Positions 40,920 through 50,904 of a stretch of DNA of 64,000 bases are shown one piece after another. The position numbers and the translations under genes were made by a program. Numbering within the stretch: position 1 is the stretch's first letter; every line of letters starts with the position of its first letter. A model generated the notes under the pieces. That model did no database searches, was not told the origin of the DNA, and saw only the letters and a program-made list of their open reading frames with translations. The stretch is from NCBI RefSeq assembly GCF_900186585.1, contig NZ_FYDD01000004.1, forward strand, positions 1,073,417 through 1,137,416, in the 5' to 3' direction. The stretch comes from Massiliimalia timonensis (GTDB lineage Bacteria; Bacillota; Clostridia; Oscillospirales; Ruminococcaceae).

Positions 40920-42060
40920 AGAAAGCGAGATCTTGTTCGGCGCGGCGCGGTTGCTTGCTCCCTATCAGGAACTGGGAAGGTGTGTAGAGCCCATTTATCA
41001 GGCGGGAAAAATTGCGGAATATCTTGACGCGCATCCCGATATTCGGACCGCGGCGGTACTGCTGTCTGGAGATATAGGCTTTTACAGCGGAGCAAAACAG
41101 CTTGCGGATGCGTTTAAAAATGAGGAAGTGGTAGGAATACCCGGGATCAGCTCGGTGCAGTATTTTTTTGCAAAGCTTCAGCTTCCTTGGGAGTCGGTCC
41201 ATCTGATGAGCCTGCACGGCAGAGAACAAAATCTGCTGGCGGCCCTGCGGCGGCATCCGAAAATTTTCCTTTTGACCGGAACGGATCACAGTGTGAATGT
41301 GATATGCGGAATGCTTTGCCGGTATGGGTATGGACAGGCAAAGATCGTTGTAGGAGAGAACCTTTCTTATCCGGAAGAGCGTTTCCTGCACGGGACGGCA
41401 AAAGAATTTGCCCGGCTTGAAACAGCGCCGCTGAGCGTGATGCTGATCGAACGGGCGGAGGATTCGGAACATCCGGCAGTGCCGGGAATTGACGACCGGG
41501 AATTTATCCGGGGCAAGGTGCCGATGACCAAAAGCGAGGTGCGCAGTGTTTCCATTTCCAAACTTCGGTTATGCCGGAATGACGTCGTGTATGATATTGG
41601 TGCGGGAACTGGGTCTGTTTCGGTAGAAGCGGCGCTGATCGCAGAGCAAGGGCAGGTGTATGCTGTGGAATACCAGCCGGAAGCGGTGTCGCTGATCCGG
41701 CAGAATGCGGAGAAATTTGGCTGTAGCAACGTACATGTGGTAAAGGGAAAGGCCCCGGAAGCGCTGGAACCGCTGCCACCGCCGACCCGGGTGTTTATTG
41801 GCGGAAGCTCCGGGAATTTACAGGGGATTTTTAGATGTTTAACCGAGAAAACGGGCTTTTTTAGGCTTGTACTGAACGCCGTTACGCTGGAAACCCTGCA
41901 GGGGGCCGTAACGTATTTGGAACAGCTTGGCTTTTCTGACACGGAAATTGTGCAGGTGGCGGTGACTGACCTGAAAACGGTAGGGAAATACCATATGATG
42001 GATGCGAAAAACCCGGTTTTTATCGTTAAATCGGTTTGGAACAAGAAGGAGGAAATGTGA
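40837..42060 (+). CDS. cbiET: Bifunctional CbiE-CbiT (CobL-like): C5- and C15-methyltransferase/decarboxylase
   Basis: A 407-residue fusion. Residues 1-205 are CbiE: IYLVGAGMGTLLSLTGQA, LLSGDIGFYSGAKQL and PGISSVQYFFAKL. From about residue 215 comes CbiT: PMTKSEVRSVSISKLRL, VVYDIGAGTGSVSVEAAL (SAM site) and VFIGGSSGNLQGI. It turns cobalt-precorrin-6B/7 into cobalt-precorrin-8. The ribosome binding site GGGAGGAG lies within the preceding HemD-like gene. Confidence 0.94.
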   Translation: MKQRRIYLVGAGMGTLLSLTGQAKQAIEESEILFGAARLLAPYQELGRCVEPIYQAGKIAEYLDAHPDIRTAAVLLSGDIGFYSGAKQLADAFKNEEVVGIPGISSVQYFFAKLQLPWESVHLMSLHGREQNLLAALRRHPKIFLLTGTDHSVNVICGMLCRYGYGQAKIVVGENLSYPEERFLHGTAKEFARLETAPLSVMLIERAEDSEHPAVPGIDDREFIRGKVPMTKSEVRSVSISKLRLCRNDVVYDIGAGTGSVSVEAALIAEQGQVYAVEYQPEAVSLIRQNAEKFGCSNVHVVKGKAPEALEPLPPPTRVFIGGSSGNLQGIFRCLTEKTGFFRLVLNAVTLETLQGAVTYLEQLGFSDTEIVQVAVTDLKTVGKYHMMDAKNPVFIVKSVWNKKEEM

Positions 42061-43439
42061 TGAAAGGAAATCCGGCGCGGCTGATGCTTACCGCCCCCGC
42101 AAGCGGGAGCGGCAAGACTATGGTGACCTGCGCGGCGCTGAAACTGCTGGCCCAGTCGGGAAAAGCGGTATCCTTTAAATGCGGGCCGGATTACATTGAC
42201 CCCATGTTTCACCGAAAAGTACTTCACACCAGTTCTTACCAGCTGGATTCCTTTTTTATGGAACGGGATGCCCTGCGGCGTTCCCTGCTTCGGCATACGC
42301 CAGCCGGCGGAATCGCTGTGCTGGAGGGAGCGATGGGATATTATGACGGGGTCGCCGGCACTACGACCCAGGCCAGCGCTTATGAGGTCGCAAAGCAAAC
42401 AAAGACCCCGGTGGTGCTGGTGATCGACTGCAAACAGATGAGCACTTCGGTTTTGGCGGTGATCCATGGTTTTTTGACCCTTTACCCGGATTCCGGGATC
42501 AAGGGCGTGATCTTTAATCAGCTGTCTGCGGCCCGGTATCCGGAATTGCAGAAACTAGTGGAGCAGAATTTCCCGGTCAAGGCGCTGGGATACCTGCCTT
42601 TTTTACCGGAATGCCAGCTGGAAAGCCGGCATTTGGGGCTTGTGACCGCGCAGGAGGTAACTGACCTGCAAAACAAGCTGGAACGTTTGGCAGAGCAGGC
42701 GCGGGAGAGCCTAGATCTTCCCGCTATCGTCGCATTAGCTCATGAGGCTCCCGAGCTGGAGGCGGAAGAGGAGCTTTTGCCGGAACGGGTGAAAGAGCCG
42801 CCGGTGATCGCACTGGCGCGGGATGAGGCTTTTTGCTTTACCTATCAGGAGAATCTGGAATTATTGGAGCAGTTGGGTGCGGAGATCCTCCCGTTTTCCC
42901 CCCTGTGGGACAAGGAAATCCCTGAAAATGCGGATGGCCTGCTGTTAAGCGGGGGATACCCGGAACTGTATGCCAAAACGCTTTCGGAAAACAGCGGTAT
43001 GCGGGATTCTGTGCTTAACGCAGTACATGGCGGGATGCCCTGCATTGCAGAGTGCGGAGGTTTTTTGTATCTTGGAAAAAGCCTCGTTGACCAGCGGGGG
43101 GAATGTTATGACATGGCAGGGGCGCTTCCCATGGAAAGTTATCCTAAACAGGGGTTGGGGCGGTTCGGATATATCACGCTGACCGCCCAAAAGGATAACC
43201 TGCTGTGTCAGGCAGAGGGGCAGATCAAAGCGCATGAATTCCATTACTGGGAAACTTCCGACCCGGGAAGCAGCTTTTTAGCGGTCAAGCCGGTGCGGGG
43301 GACAAAGTGGGAATGCGCGCATACCAGCCGGAGCCTTTACGCGGGTTTTCCGCACCTGTTTTTGCCCTCTAACCCTGAGGCGGCAAAACGGTTTGTGCTT
43401 GTCTGCTGTGCGTACCGTCAAAAACGGAGGAATGGATAA
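42060..43439 (+). CDS. cbiA: Cobyrinate a,c-diamide synthase CbiA
   Basis: A 459-residue ATP- and glutamine-dependent amidase/ligase. LMLTAPASGSGKTMVTCAAL is the P-loop, FKCGPDYIDPMFH the substrate motif, VLEGAMGYYDG follows, and CIAECGGFLYLG holds the glutaminase Cys, with HEFHYWE near the end. The ATG at 42060 has AAGGAGG seven bases upstream and overlaps the cbiET stop; a frame from 42036 is less likely. Confidence 0.95.
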   Translation: MKGNPARLMLTAPASGSGKTMVTCAALKLLAQSGKAVSFKCGPDYIDPMFHRKVLHTSSYQLDSFFMERDALRRSLLRHTPAGGIAVLEGAMGYYDGVAGTTTQASAYEVAKQTKTPVVLVIDCKQMSTSVLAVIHGFLTLYPDSGIKGVIFNQLSAARYPELQKLVEQNFPVKALGYLPFLPECQLESRHLGLVTAQEVTDLQNKLERLAEQARESLDLPAIVALAHEAPELEAEEELLPERVKEPPVIALARDEAFCFTYQENLELLEQLGAEILPFSPLWDKEIPENADGLLLSGGYPELYAKTLSENSGMRDSVLNAVHGGMPCIAECGGFLYLGKSLVDQRGECYDMAGALPMESYPKQGLGRFGYITLTAQKDNLLCQAEGQIKAHEFHYWETSDPGSSFLAVKPVRGTKWECAHTSRSLYAGFPHLFLPSNPEAAKRFVLVCCAYRQKRRNG

Positions 43440-44492
43440 ATGGAATCATTAGAACAAGCACTCCAGAGGATCGAGCCTGTGCGGCAGGAGTTTGGGCAAG
43501 CGGCGAAGCGGCGCTGGGACAGCATCGCCAAGCCTTTGGGCAGTTTGGGGCTTTTAGAGGATGCGGTGGTCCGGATCGCGGGGATCCAGCGCCGGGTAGA
43601 CTGCGATATCAGCCGGCGTGCGGTAACGATATTCTGCGCCGACAACGGGATCGTGGAAGAGGGCGTGACCCAGTGCGGGAGCGAGGTAACGGCGGTAGTA
43701 GCGGAAAACTTCACAAAAGGGGATTCCTGTGTGTGCATCATGGCAGAGCTTGCGAACGCAGAGATCGTTCCGGTGGATATCGGCATGAATATTGATGTAC
43801 CCGGCATGGTACGTGCAAAGGTGCGGTATGGGACAGAAAACTTTTTAAAAGAGCCGGCAATGTCCCGGCAGGAGGTAGTAAAGGCTGTAGAAGAGGGGAT
43901 CTATTTGGCAGAAAAGCTGGCGGAAAAGGGCATACAGTTGATTGCCACCGGGGAAATGGGGATCGGGAATACCACCACCAGCAGTGCGGTGGCCGCGGTG
44001 CTGACCGGTCGGCCGGTGGAAGAGATGACCGGCCGAGGCGCAGGGCTTTCGGATGCAGGGCTGAAACGGAAGATAGAGGTCATTAAACAGGCGTTGGAAC
44101 AGCACCAGCCCGATCCGGCAGATGTGATCGGGGTGCTGTCCGCAGTCGGCGGGCTGGACATTGCAGGGCTTGCTGGGATGTTTTTGGGCTGTGCAAGGCG
44201 GCATATCCCTGTGATGGTAGATGGCTTTATCTCTTCAGTAGCCGCGCTCTGCGCCGTCCGTTTATGCCCGGCAGTACAGGGATATTTATTGGCCTCTCAC
44301 TGTTCTGAGGAGCCAGCCGGGGAACTGCTGTTGAACGAATTGGGGATAACGCCCCTGATCCGGGCAGGGATGCGCTTGGGAGAAGGCACTGGGGCGGTGG
44401 CCGCGATTCCGCTGTTAGACATGGCGATAGAGGTTTACCGGAAAATGAGCACCTTTGAAGAAATTGAGATCGAGGCATATCAGCCGTTATAA
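43440..44492 (+). CDS. cobT: Nicotinate-nucleotide:dimethylbenzimidazole phosphoribosyltransferase CobT
   Basis: A 350-residue enzyme that activates the lower-ligand base. RWDSIAKPLGSLGLLED, FCADNGIVEEGVTQCG, TGEMGIGNTTTSSAVAA and GMRLGEGTGAVAAIPLL (catalytic Glu) are all present. Its presence implies a benzimidazole-type or similar lower ligand; no bluB or bza gene is in the window, so the base is made elsewhere or salvaged. Confidence 0.95.
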   Translation: MESLEQALQRIEPVRQEFGQAAKRRWDSIAKPLGSLGLLEDAVVRIAGIQRRVDCDISRRAVTIFCADNGIVEEGVTQCGSEVTAVVAENFTKGDSCVCIMAELANAEIVPVDIGMNIDVPGMVRAKVRYGTENFLKEPAMSRQEVVKAVEEGIYLAEKLAEKGIQLIATGEMGIGNTTTSSAVAAVLTGRPVEEMTGRGAGLSDAGLKRKIEVIKQALEQHQPDPADVIGVLSAVGGLDIAGLAGMFLGCARRHIPVMVDGFISSVAALCAVRLCPAVQGYLLASHCSEEPAGELLLNELGITPLIRAGMRLGEGTGAVAAIPLLDMAIEVYRKMSTFEEIEIEAYQPL

Positions 44493-44507
44493 AGAGAGGA
44501 TTATAAA

Positions 44508-45020
44508 ATGATCATGTTAGTGACCGGGGGTGCGGCAAGCGGAAAGTCAGAATACGCGGAACAGGTGGCGGCAATGCTCGGCGGGAACAAAATTTACCTG
44601 GCGACCATGCGCCGTTCCGACGAAGAGGATGAACGCCGTGTCGGCCGGCACAGGGCACTTCGCCGTGGAAAAGGGTTTCTTACCGTGGAGCGGGAACGGG
44701 ACTTATCCCACTGCGAGGTGCCGAAGCAGAGCACTGTGTTGCTGGAATGCTTGTCGAACCTGTTATCCAATGAAATGTTTGATGAAAGGGGCGTTGGTCT
44801 GAACCGGGCAGGCGAAGAGATTTTTGCCGGGATCTGCAAGCTTACGGAACAGGCGAAACATCTGGTGATCGTAAGCAATGAGATCTTTTCGGACGGCGTT
44901 CCTTATGAGGAAACAGTCATGCAGTACCAGCAGATATTGGGAGAGCTGAACCAGCGGATCGCCGGGATGGCGGACCGGGTGGTCGAGGTCGTATGCGGGA
45001 TCCCCGTCATGTTAAAGTAG
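44508..45020 (+). CDS. cobU: Adenosylcobinamide kinase/guanylyltransferase CobU
   Basis: A 170-residue bifunctional enzyme that phosphorylates adenosylcobinamide and adds GMP. LVTGGAASGKSEYAEQVA is the P-loop, GRHRALRRGKGF contains the His that carries GMP, VLLECLSNLLSNEMF is the Walker B-like strand, and IVSNEIFSDGVPYEE is the C-terminal motif. A second, shorter homolog is encoded two genes downstream. Confidence 0.92.
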   Translation: MIMLVTGGAASGKSEYAEQVAAMLGGNKIYLATMRRSDEEDERRVGRHRALRRGKGFLTVERERDLSHCEVPKQSTVLLECLSNLLSNEMFDERGVGLNRAGEEIFAGICKLTEQAKHLVIVSNEIFSDGVPYEETVMQYQQILGELNQRIAGMADRVVEVVCGIPVMLK

Positions 45021-45030
45021 GAGGAGAAAG

Positions 45031-45795
45031 ATGGATCTTTGGCAGTCTTTTAAAATTGCGTTTTCCATGTATTCGGTGATCCCGTTGCGGAACATAGAAT
45101 GGAAAGAAGAAACCATGCGGTATGCGTTTTGCTTTTTCCCTTTGATCGGCGTGGTGATCGGCGGGGCGGAATGGCTTTGGCTGTGGTGCGCATGGAAAAT
45201 TGGATTTTCGGCAGTGCTTACCGGAGCGGCCGCCGCCGTGATTCCGGTTTTGCTGACAGGGGGGATCCACTTAGATGGGTTTTGCGATACGGTGGACGCG
45301 CTTTCCTCCCACCAGCCAAAGGAACGGAAGCTCGAAATTTTAAAGGATTCCCATGTGGGGGCCTTTGCTGTGATTGGCATCTGCGTATATTTTTTGCTTT
45401 CCTTTGGGCTGTGGTGCGAATACCAATACAGTGTGGAAAGCGCGTTTATCCTTGGGGGTGGCTTTGTGCTTTCCCGCGCGCTGAGTGGACTGGTTTCTGT
45501 GCTGGCTCCCCAAGCCAGGAAAGAGGGGATGCTCAAAACCTTTTCCGATGCGGCCAAACAGCGGGCAGTCGTTATATCGTGTGCGGCATTTCTGGGGATC
45601 ACGGCCGTGGGAATGCTGGCAGTGGATTGGCGGATAGCGTTAGCAGTACTGGCGGTCATGGCAACTATTTTGGGGTATTATCTGCTGACCTCCCGCAGGC
45701 AGTTTGGCGGCGTGACCGGGGATCTGGCAGGCTATTTTTTAACGCTTGCGGAAATGGGCGTTCTGGCAGGGGTTGTATTGGCACAGCATTGGTAA
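45031..45795 (+). CDS. cobS: Adenosylcobinamide-GDP ribazoletransferase CobS
   Basis: A 254-residue integral membrane enzyme joining the lower ligand to the corrin ring. MYSVIPLRNIEW near the N-terminus, GGIHLDGFCDTVDAL (metal-binding Asp motif), and RRQFGGVTGDLAGYFLT near the C-terminus are the family marks, with several hydrophobic helices between. Confidence 0.94.
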   Translation: MDLWQSFKIAFSMYSVIPLRNIEWKEETMRYAFCFFPLIGVVIGGAEWLWLWCAWKIGFSAVLTGAAAAVIPVLLTGGIHLDGFCDTVDALSSHQPKERKLEILKDSHVGAFAVIGICVYFLLSFGLWCEYQYSVESAFILGGGFVLSRALSGLVSVLAPQARKEGMLKTFSDAAKQRAVVISCAAFLGITAVGMLAVDWRIALAVLAVMATILGYYLLTSRRQFGGVTGDLAGYFLTLAEMGVLAGVVLAQHW

Positions 45796-45807
45796 AGGAG
45801 AAAAATT

Positions 45808-46200
45808 ATGAAGCTGATCGTTGGAGGAATGGCGCAGGGAAAAACGGCGTACCTGCAAAAAATGGCGCCGCGGGCTGTACAAAATATGGCGGATGGCAGG
45901 AAATGGGACTGGACAAGCGGTGAAAAGCCAGCCGCGATCAGCCATTTGGAGGAATTGATCCGGCGGCTGCTGGCAGAACAGGAAGAACCGATCGCATGGC
46001 TGGAAAGGTATGTGAAAGGTTCCCCAAAAACGGTGTTTCTATGCACTGAGGTAGGGAACGGGATCGTGCCGATGAAGCGGGAGGAACGAGACTGGCGGGA
46101 AACGGTAGGGCGCGCCTGCTGTATGCTGGCAAAACAGGCACACTGCGTAGTGCGGGTATCCTGCGGGATCGGAATAGTCATAAAGGGGGAATGGCAGTGA
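45808..46200 (+). CDS. Short CobU-like protein
   Basis: A 130-residue P-loop protein (MKLIVGGMAQGKTAYLQ) whose C-terminal TEVGNGIVPMKREERDWRE with GRACCMLAKQAHCVVRV matches the CobU C-terminal motif better than the full-length CobU in this cluster does. The middle, including the region of the GMP-carrying His, is shortened. It may be a kinase-only CobU, a partner subunit or a vestigial copy. It lies between cobS and cobC with an overlapping downstream start. Confidence 0.7.
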   Translation: MKLIVGGMAQGKTAYLQKMAPRAVQNMADGRKWDWTSGEKPAAISHLEELIRRLLAEQEEPIAWLERYVKGSPKTVFLCTEVGNGIVPMKREERDWRETVGRACCMLAKQAHCVVRVSCGIGIVIKGEWQ

Positions 46201-46811
46201 GGATCACCTTTTTGCGGCATGGAAAAACGAAAGGGAATTTAGAGCATGCATTTATCGGCCGGACAGATCAGCCGCTGTGTGTTGAGGGCAGACAGAAGCT
46301 GACCTGTGCGAAAGAACATGGTAGGTACCCCTTGGCGGAGCTGGTAATCGTAAGCCCTATGAAGCGCTGTCTTGAAACGGCGCAGATCCTTTATCCCAGC
46401 GTCACAGCTCAGATCGTAGAAGGACTGAGGGAAACTGATTTTGGGGATTTTGAGGGGAAAACACACTGGCAGTTAAAGACTTTTCCGCAATATCAGGCTT
46501 TTTTGCAGGAAAACGGGAAGAACGGCTTTCCAAATGGGGAAACGCTAGAGGGAGCAGACCGAAGGATGCGTACCGCTTGGGAGCGGGTCGTCCCCAGCTT
46601 GTTCCGATCGGGGAAAACAGAGATCACAGTCGTGGCGCACGGCGGAACGGTGATGAATTTGTTGTCTGCCTATGGGTGTCCGAAGCGGGATTATTATGAT
46701 TGGCAGTGTGAAAACGGCGACGGCTGGCTTGTTGAGGTTACACCGGAGCAATGGGAAAAAAAGCGGTTTTCCGTAGTGGGTAAGCTGTCACAACTGGAGG
46801 GACAGGCATGA
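46191..46811 (+). CDS. cobC: Histidine phosphatase, alpha-ribazole phosphatase CobC-like
   Basis: A 206-residue phosphoglycerate-mutase-type phosphatase. ITFLRHGKTKGNLE carries the catalytic His, VSPMKRCLETAQIL the Arg/Glu region, ETDFGDFEGKTHWQL the typical CobC loop, and TVVAHGGTVMNLL the second His. It removes the 5'-phosphate of the lower-ligand nucleotide or of cobalamin 5'-phosphate. Confidence 0.88.
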   Translation: MAVRITFLRHGKTKGNLEHAFIGRTDQPLCVEGRQKLTCAKEHGRYPLAELVIVSPMKRCLETAQILYPSVTAQIVEGLRETDFGDFEGKTHWQLKTFPQYQAFLQENGKNGFPNGETLEGADRRMRTAWERVVPSLFRSGKTEITVVAHGGTVMNLLSAYGCPKRDYYDWQCENGDGWLVEVTPEQWEKKRFSVVGKLSQLEGQA

Positions 46812-47797
46812 ATTTTTTATGGCTTTCGTTGTTAGCGATGCTGTCCGGTTTTGTTTTGGATCTTTTGCTGGGCGATCCGCACTGGTTGCCTCACCCTGTG
46901 CGGCTGATCGGGCTTTTGATCAGCGGGCTGGAAAAAGGATTGCGTGCTGTTTTTCCAAAAACGCCGCGGGGGGAACGTACCGCCGGAGTACTGTTGGCGC
47001 TGATTGTTACGCTGTTGGCATGGGCAATCCCATGCGTGATTTTATGGCTTGCCTGGCGATGCCAGCCGGTTCTGTATTTTTTATTGGAAACGGTGATGTG
47101 TTACCAGATTTTAGCGGTGACCTCACTGAAAAAGGAAAGCATGGCGGTGCTGGAGCAGCTACAGCATGGAACGCTGGAAACGGCCAGGCGGGCAGTTTCC
47201 ATGATCGTTGGCCGGGACACCGCTTCACTGGACAGGGCCGGGGTTGCCCGCGCAGCAGTGGAAACAGTTGCTGAAAATACCTCGGACGGGGTGGTGGCTC
47301 CGCTGTTTTTTTTAGCGGTCGGCGGCGCCCCGCTGGGATTTTTTTATAAGGCTGTCAATACTATGGATTCCATGGTCGGGTATAAAAATGAACGGTATCT
47401 TTTCTTTGGATGGGCGGCGGCAAAGCTGGACGACATCATGAATTTTCTGCCGTCCCGGCTCTCTGCGTGGCTGATGATCGCCTGCTGCGGGGAAAAAAAG
47501 TTTGACCGGAAAAATGCCGTTAGAATCTATCGTCGTGACCGCTGTCAGCACGCAAGCCCCAACAGCGCGCAGACCGAATCTGTCTGTGCCGGGGCGCTTC
47601 ATCTGCGGCTGGCGGGGGATAATTTTTACTTTGGAAAGCTTTGTCATAAGCCATATATTGGGGACGATGACCGCCCGATCGTGCCGGAGGATATTGCGCG
47701 GGCAAATATTTTGATGCAGGCTGCCGCAGTGCTGGCGTTAGCGCTTTCCTGCGCTTGGCGGGGAATTTGGCTTGCTGTTTTAAGCGGGATCTTATAA
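46808..47797 (+). CDS. cbiB: Adenosylcobinamide-phosphate synthase CbiB
   Basis: A 329-residue membrane protein that attaches aminopropanol phosphate to adenosylcobyric acid. LDLLLGDPHWLPHPVRLIG, RDTASLDRAGVARAAVETV, AENTSDGVVAPLFF and MDSMVGYKNERYLFFG are typical; CQHASPNSAQTESVCAGAL follows in a slightly unusual form (more often RDxxxHxSPNSGxxE). It starts at the overlapping ATG behind cobC. Confidence 0.94.
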   Translation: MNFLWLSLLAMLSGFVLDLLLGDPHWLPHPVRLIGLLISGLEKGLRAVFPKTPRGERTAGVLLALIVTLLAWAIPCVILWLAWRCQPVLYFLLETVMCYQILAVTSLKKESMAVLEQLQHGTLETARRAVSMIVGRDTASLDRAGVARAAVETVAENTSDGVVAPLFFLAVGGAPLGFFYKAVNTMDSMVGYKNERYLFFGWAAAKLDDIMNFLPSRLSAWLMIACCGEKKFDRKNAVRIYRRDRCQHASPNSAQTESVCAGALHLRLAGDNFYFGKLCHKPYIGDDDRPIVPEDIARANILMQAAAVLALALSCAWRGIWLAVLSGIL

Positions 47798-47844
47798 CGG
47801 TTGCCGGTAGCGGCCCGGCGGTTACAACAGAAAGGAGAAATAGG

Positions 47845-48906
47845 GTGTCGGCTGATATCAACAGGATACATGGGGGAGATTGGGAGAAAACTTCGGCGGG
47901 GGCGCTGGATTTTTCAGTAAACGTAAACCCGCTTGGGATGCCTCTCTCGGTGGCGGAAGCGGCGCAAAGGGCTGTGACTTTCTGCAATCGGTACCCGGAC
48001 CCGGCCTGCCGGGAATTAAGACAGGAGCTAGGGGCATATTACCACCTGCCGGACGAATGGATCCTGTGCGGGAATGGCGCGGCTGATTTGATTTTCCGAT
48101 TGGTGCAGGCGTTAAAGCCGAAAAAGGCCGCATTGTTTGCTCCCACCTTTTCCGAATATGAAATCGCGCTGAACAGTGTGGGATGCGAGCTCCGCACCAT
48201 CCCTTTGCCCCGGGAAAATGATTTTTTACCAGAGGAGATCCCGGATCTTTCTTGGATTGAGGAGGGGGATTTGCTTTTTCTTTGCAATCCAAACAATCCC
48301 ACCGGGCAGGCTGTGGCAAGAAGCTGGCTTGAGGAAATCACGAAGCGGTGTGCTAAGGCTGGGGCTTTTCTTTGTGTAGATGAGTGCTTTTTGGAATTTT
48401 GGGAATGCGGAGAGCAGAACACCATGCTTTCCCTGCTGGGTGAATACAAAAATGTGCTGGTTTTGCGGGCGTTTACCAAAGCCTATGCCATGGCAGGCTT
48501 GCGGCTTGGCTGGTGCTCCTGTGCGGACAAGGATTTGCTGAGGGAAATGGAGCTTTCGGGCGCGGCATGGAATGTTTCGATCCCAGCACAGGCGGCAGGA
48601 CTTGCCGCGCTTCGGGAAGCCGGATTTTTAACAAGGACACGTCTTTTTTTGCAGAAAGAACGCCCCCGGCTGAAAGCTTCACTGGAGAGTTTGGGACTGA
48701 CAGTGATTCCTTCGCAGGCAAATTACCTTTGCTTTCGTGCCGGTAGCCCCGACTTAAAAAAAAAACTGCTGAAGCGGGGGATCTTGGTGCGAAACTGCGG
48801 GGATTACCGCGGCTTGGACGCATATGATTACCGTGTGGCGATCAAAACACCGGAAGAAAATCAACGATTGATACAGGCGTTAAAGGCTTGTATTTATGGA
48901 GGATAG
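47845..48906 (+). CDS. cobD: Threonine-phosphate decarboxylase CobD
   Basis: A 353-residue PLP enzyme making (R)-1-amino-2-propanol O-phosphate for CbiB. It begins with GTG at 47845 preceded by [58 protein letters not shown] and [16 protein letters not shown] (PLP lysine) are visible. The fold is shared with histidinol-phosphate aminotransferase, but context decides for CobD. Confidence 0.92.
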   Translation: MSADINRIHGGDWEKTSAGALDFSVNVNPLGMPLSVAEAAQRAVTFCNRYPDPACRELRQELGAYYHLPDEWILCGNGAADLIFRLVQALKPKKAALFAPTFSEYEIALNSVGCELRTIPLPRENDFLPEEIPDLSWIEEGDLLFLCNPNNPTGQAVARSWLEEITKRCAKAGAFLCVDECFLEFWECGEQNTMLSLLGEYKNVLVLRAFTKAYAMAGLRLGWCSCADKDLLREMELSGAAWNVSIPAQAAGLAALREAGFLTRTRLFLQKERPRLKASLESLGLTVIPSQANYLCFRAGSPDLKKKLLKRGILVRNCGDYRGLDAYDYRVAIKTPEENQRLIQALKACIYGG

Positions 48907-48913
48907 CATAGCA

Positions 48914-50389
48914 ATGGCAAAGGTACTGATGATTCAGGGAACTACTTCCAATGCTGGAAAAAGCTTGGTAACAGCCGGATTATGTCGGATATTCCGTCAG
49001 GATGGATACCGGGTCGCGCCCTTTAAATCACAGAATATGGCGCTGAATTCCTTTATCACTGCCGACGGTCTGGAGATGGGCCGCGCCCAGGTTTTGCAGG
49101 CGCAGGCGGCGGGGGTCGAGCCCTCTGTTTTGATGAACCCGATCCTGCTAAAGCCCACCAATGACGTTGGCTCGCAGGTGATCGTGAACGGGGAAGTGCT
49201 GGGGAATATGAAAGCGGCGGATTATTTCCGGTACAAGAAAAAACTGATCCCTGATATTATGAAGGCGTTTCACACGCTGGCTTCCCAGAACGATATGATT
49301 GTGATCGAAGGGGCTGGAAGCCCTGCCGAGATCAATTTAAAGCAGGATGACATCGTGAATATGGGGATGGCTAAACTGGCGCAGGCGCCTGTGCTGTTGG
49401 TTGGAGATATCGACCGCGGAGGGGTGTTTGCCTCCCTGTATGGGACGGTCGCCTTACTGGAACAGGACGAGCGCCAAATGGTAAAAGGGTTGTTGATCAA
49501 TAAATTCCGCGGGGATGAGGAGATCCTCCGTCCGGGACTTTCTATGCTGGAGGAGCTGACCGGGATCCCGGTCAGCGGGGTGATTCCTTACCTGCATTTG
49601 GATTTAGATGACGAAGACAGCCTTTCGGAACGTTTGGACGGACACAAAGGGCAGGGACTTTGTGACATTGCGGTGGTCCGGTTCCCGCGCATCTCCAATT
49701 TTACAGATTTTAACGCTTTGGAACGGGTTCCGGAGGTGTCTCTCCGGTATATAACCTCCCTACGGGACTTTGGAACGCCGGATATGGTGATCCTGCCCGG
49801 AACAAAAAACACGATGGGCGATCTGAAATGGATGCGGGAAAACGGATTAGAAGCCAGGATTTTAAAATTTGCGGCACAGGGCGGGCCTGTGTTTGGGATC
49901 TGCGGCGGTTACCAGATGATGGGCGAACAGCTGGAGGATCCGGAGCAGGTAGAAAGCGGCGGGTCTATGCGGGGTATGGGGCTTTTCCCAGCACAAACTG
50001 CCTTTTCCCGAGAAAAGGTCCGCGGACAGGTGCGGGGAACATTTTCAAAAGTACGGGGCATTTTTGCCGCCCTGTCGGGCAAGGCTTTTTCCGGATACGA
50101 GATCCACATGGGGAAGACCTCCTTTTTACAACCGGTATTCCCGCTTTCTGACCTTGGCGGAGCGCAGAAAGAAAACTATTATGGTAGCTATGTCCACGGC
50201 CTGTTTGATTCCCCAGAGATCGCGGCCGCTATGGTAAAAGCGTTACTGAAATCAAAAGGGATCGACGCTTCTCTGGACACTTTCGATGAAACCGCATACC
50301 GGGAAAGGCAGTTCGATTTACTGGCAGACGGGATCCGGGGACATGTGGATATGGAACGGATCTATCAGTTTTTGGAGGAAGGAATATGA
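48914..50389 (+). CDS. cbiP: Cobyric acid synthase CbiP
   Basis: A 491-residue enzyme amidating four corrin side chains. [20 protein letters not shown] is the ATP loop, [13 protein letters not shown] and [14 protein letters not shown] are substrate motifs, [13 protein letters not shown] follows, and [15 protein letters not shown] carries the glutaminase Cys. I chose the ATG at 48914; a start at 48896 inside cobD's stop region is possible. Confidence 0.95.
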   Translation: MAKVLMIQGTTSNAGKSLVTAGLCRIFRQDGYRVAPFKSQNMALNSFITADGLEMGRAQVLQAQAAGVEPSVLMNPILLKPTNDVGSQVIVNGEVLGNMKAADYFRYKKKLIPDIMKAFHTLASQNDMIVIEGAGSPAEINLKQDDIVNMGMAKLAQAPVLLVGDIDRGGVFASLYGTVALLEQDERQMVKGLLINKFRGDEEILRPGLSMLEELTGIPVSGVIPYLHLDLDDEDSLSERLDGHKGQGLCDIAVVRFPRISNFTDFNALERVPEVSLRYITSLRDFGTPDMVILPGTKNTMGDLKWMRENGLEARILKFAAQGGPVFGICGGYQMMGEQLEDPEQVESGGSMRGMGLFPAQTAFSREKVRGQVRGTFSKVRGIFAALSGKAFSGYEIHMGKTSFLQPVFPLSDLGGAQKENYYGSYVHGLFDSPEIAAAMVKALLKSKGIDASLDTFDETAYRERQFDLLADGIRGHVDMERIYQFLEEGI

Positions 50390-50904
50390 AACAGGGATTG
50401 ATCCACCTTTATACAGGGGATGGAAAGGGAAAAACCACGGCGGCTGTCGGGCTGTCTGTTCGCGCGGCGGGCAACGGCATGAGGGTCTGGTTTTTGCAGT
50501 TTATGAAGGGCCGTCCCAGCGGGGAGATCGCGGTGCTGGAACGTCTGCCGGGTGTGACGGTCCGGCGTGGAGAGTGCCAGAAATTTTCTTTTCAGATGAC
50601 AGAAGAAGAAAAAAAGGCAGTGCGTTTCCAGCAGGATGAACTACTGCGGGAAGCGGTTTCTCAGCTAGAAGAGATCGATCTTCTGGTGTTAGATGAGGCG
50701 ACCTCTGCAATTTCCACCGGGTTGCTTGGAGAAGAGGCTTTGCAAAAATTACTAACACAGAAGCCGCCGCAGCTGGAGCTGGTATTGACTGGGCGGGACC
50801 CGGCTGATTACATGATAGAAGCGGCCGATTATCTGACCCAAATGGTAAAACAAAAGCATCCATATGACCGTGGGATCGCGGCAAGAAGGGGGATCGAGCA
50901 ATGA
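50386..50904 (+). CDS. cobA: Corrinoid adenosyltransferase CobA (CobO type)
   Basis: A 172-residue ATP:corrinoid adenosyltransferase. [18 protein letters not shown] is the family's inverted P-loop, [14 protein letters not shown] and [13 protein letters not shown] follow, and [19 protein letters not shown] with [19 protein letters not shown] end the protein. DEATSAI replaces the more common DEI/DEL-type stretch, a modest variation. The gene overlaps both neighbours by four bases. Confidence 0.93.
   Translation: MKQGLIHLYTGDGKGKTTAAVGLSVRAAGNGMRVWFLQFMKGRPSGEIAVLERLPGVTVRRGECQKFSFQMTEEEKKAVRFQQDELLREAVSQLEEIDLLVLDEATSAISTGLLGEEALQKLLTQKPPQLELVLTGRDPADYMIEAADYLTQMVKQKHPYDRGIAARRGIEQ

Noticed and set aside
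47755..47845. An ATG-started upstream extension of cobD inside cbiB
   Set aside because: It lacks a ribosome binding site and family-like residues; the GTG at 47845 with AAAGGAG fits the CobD N-terminus.
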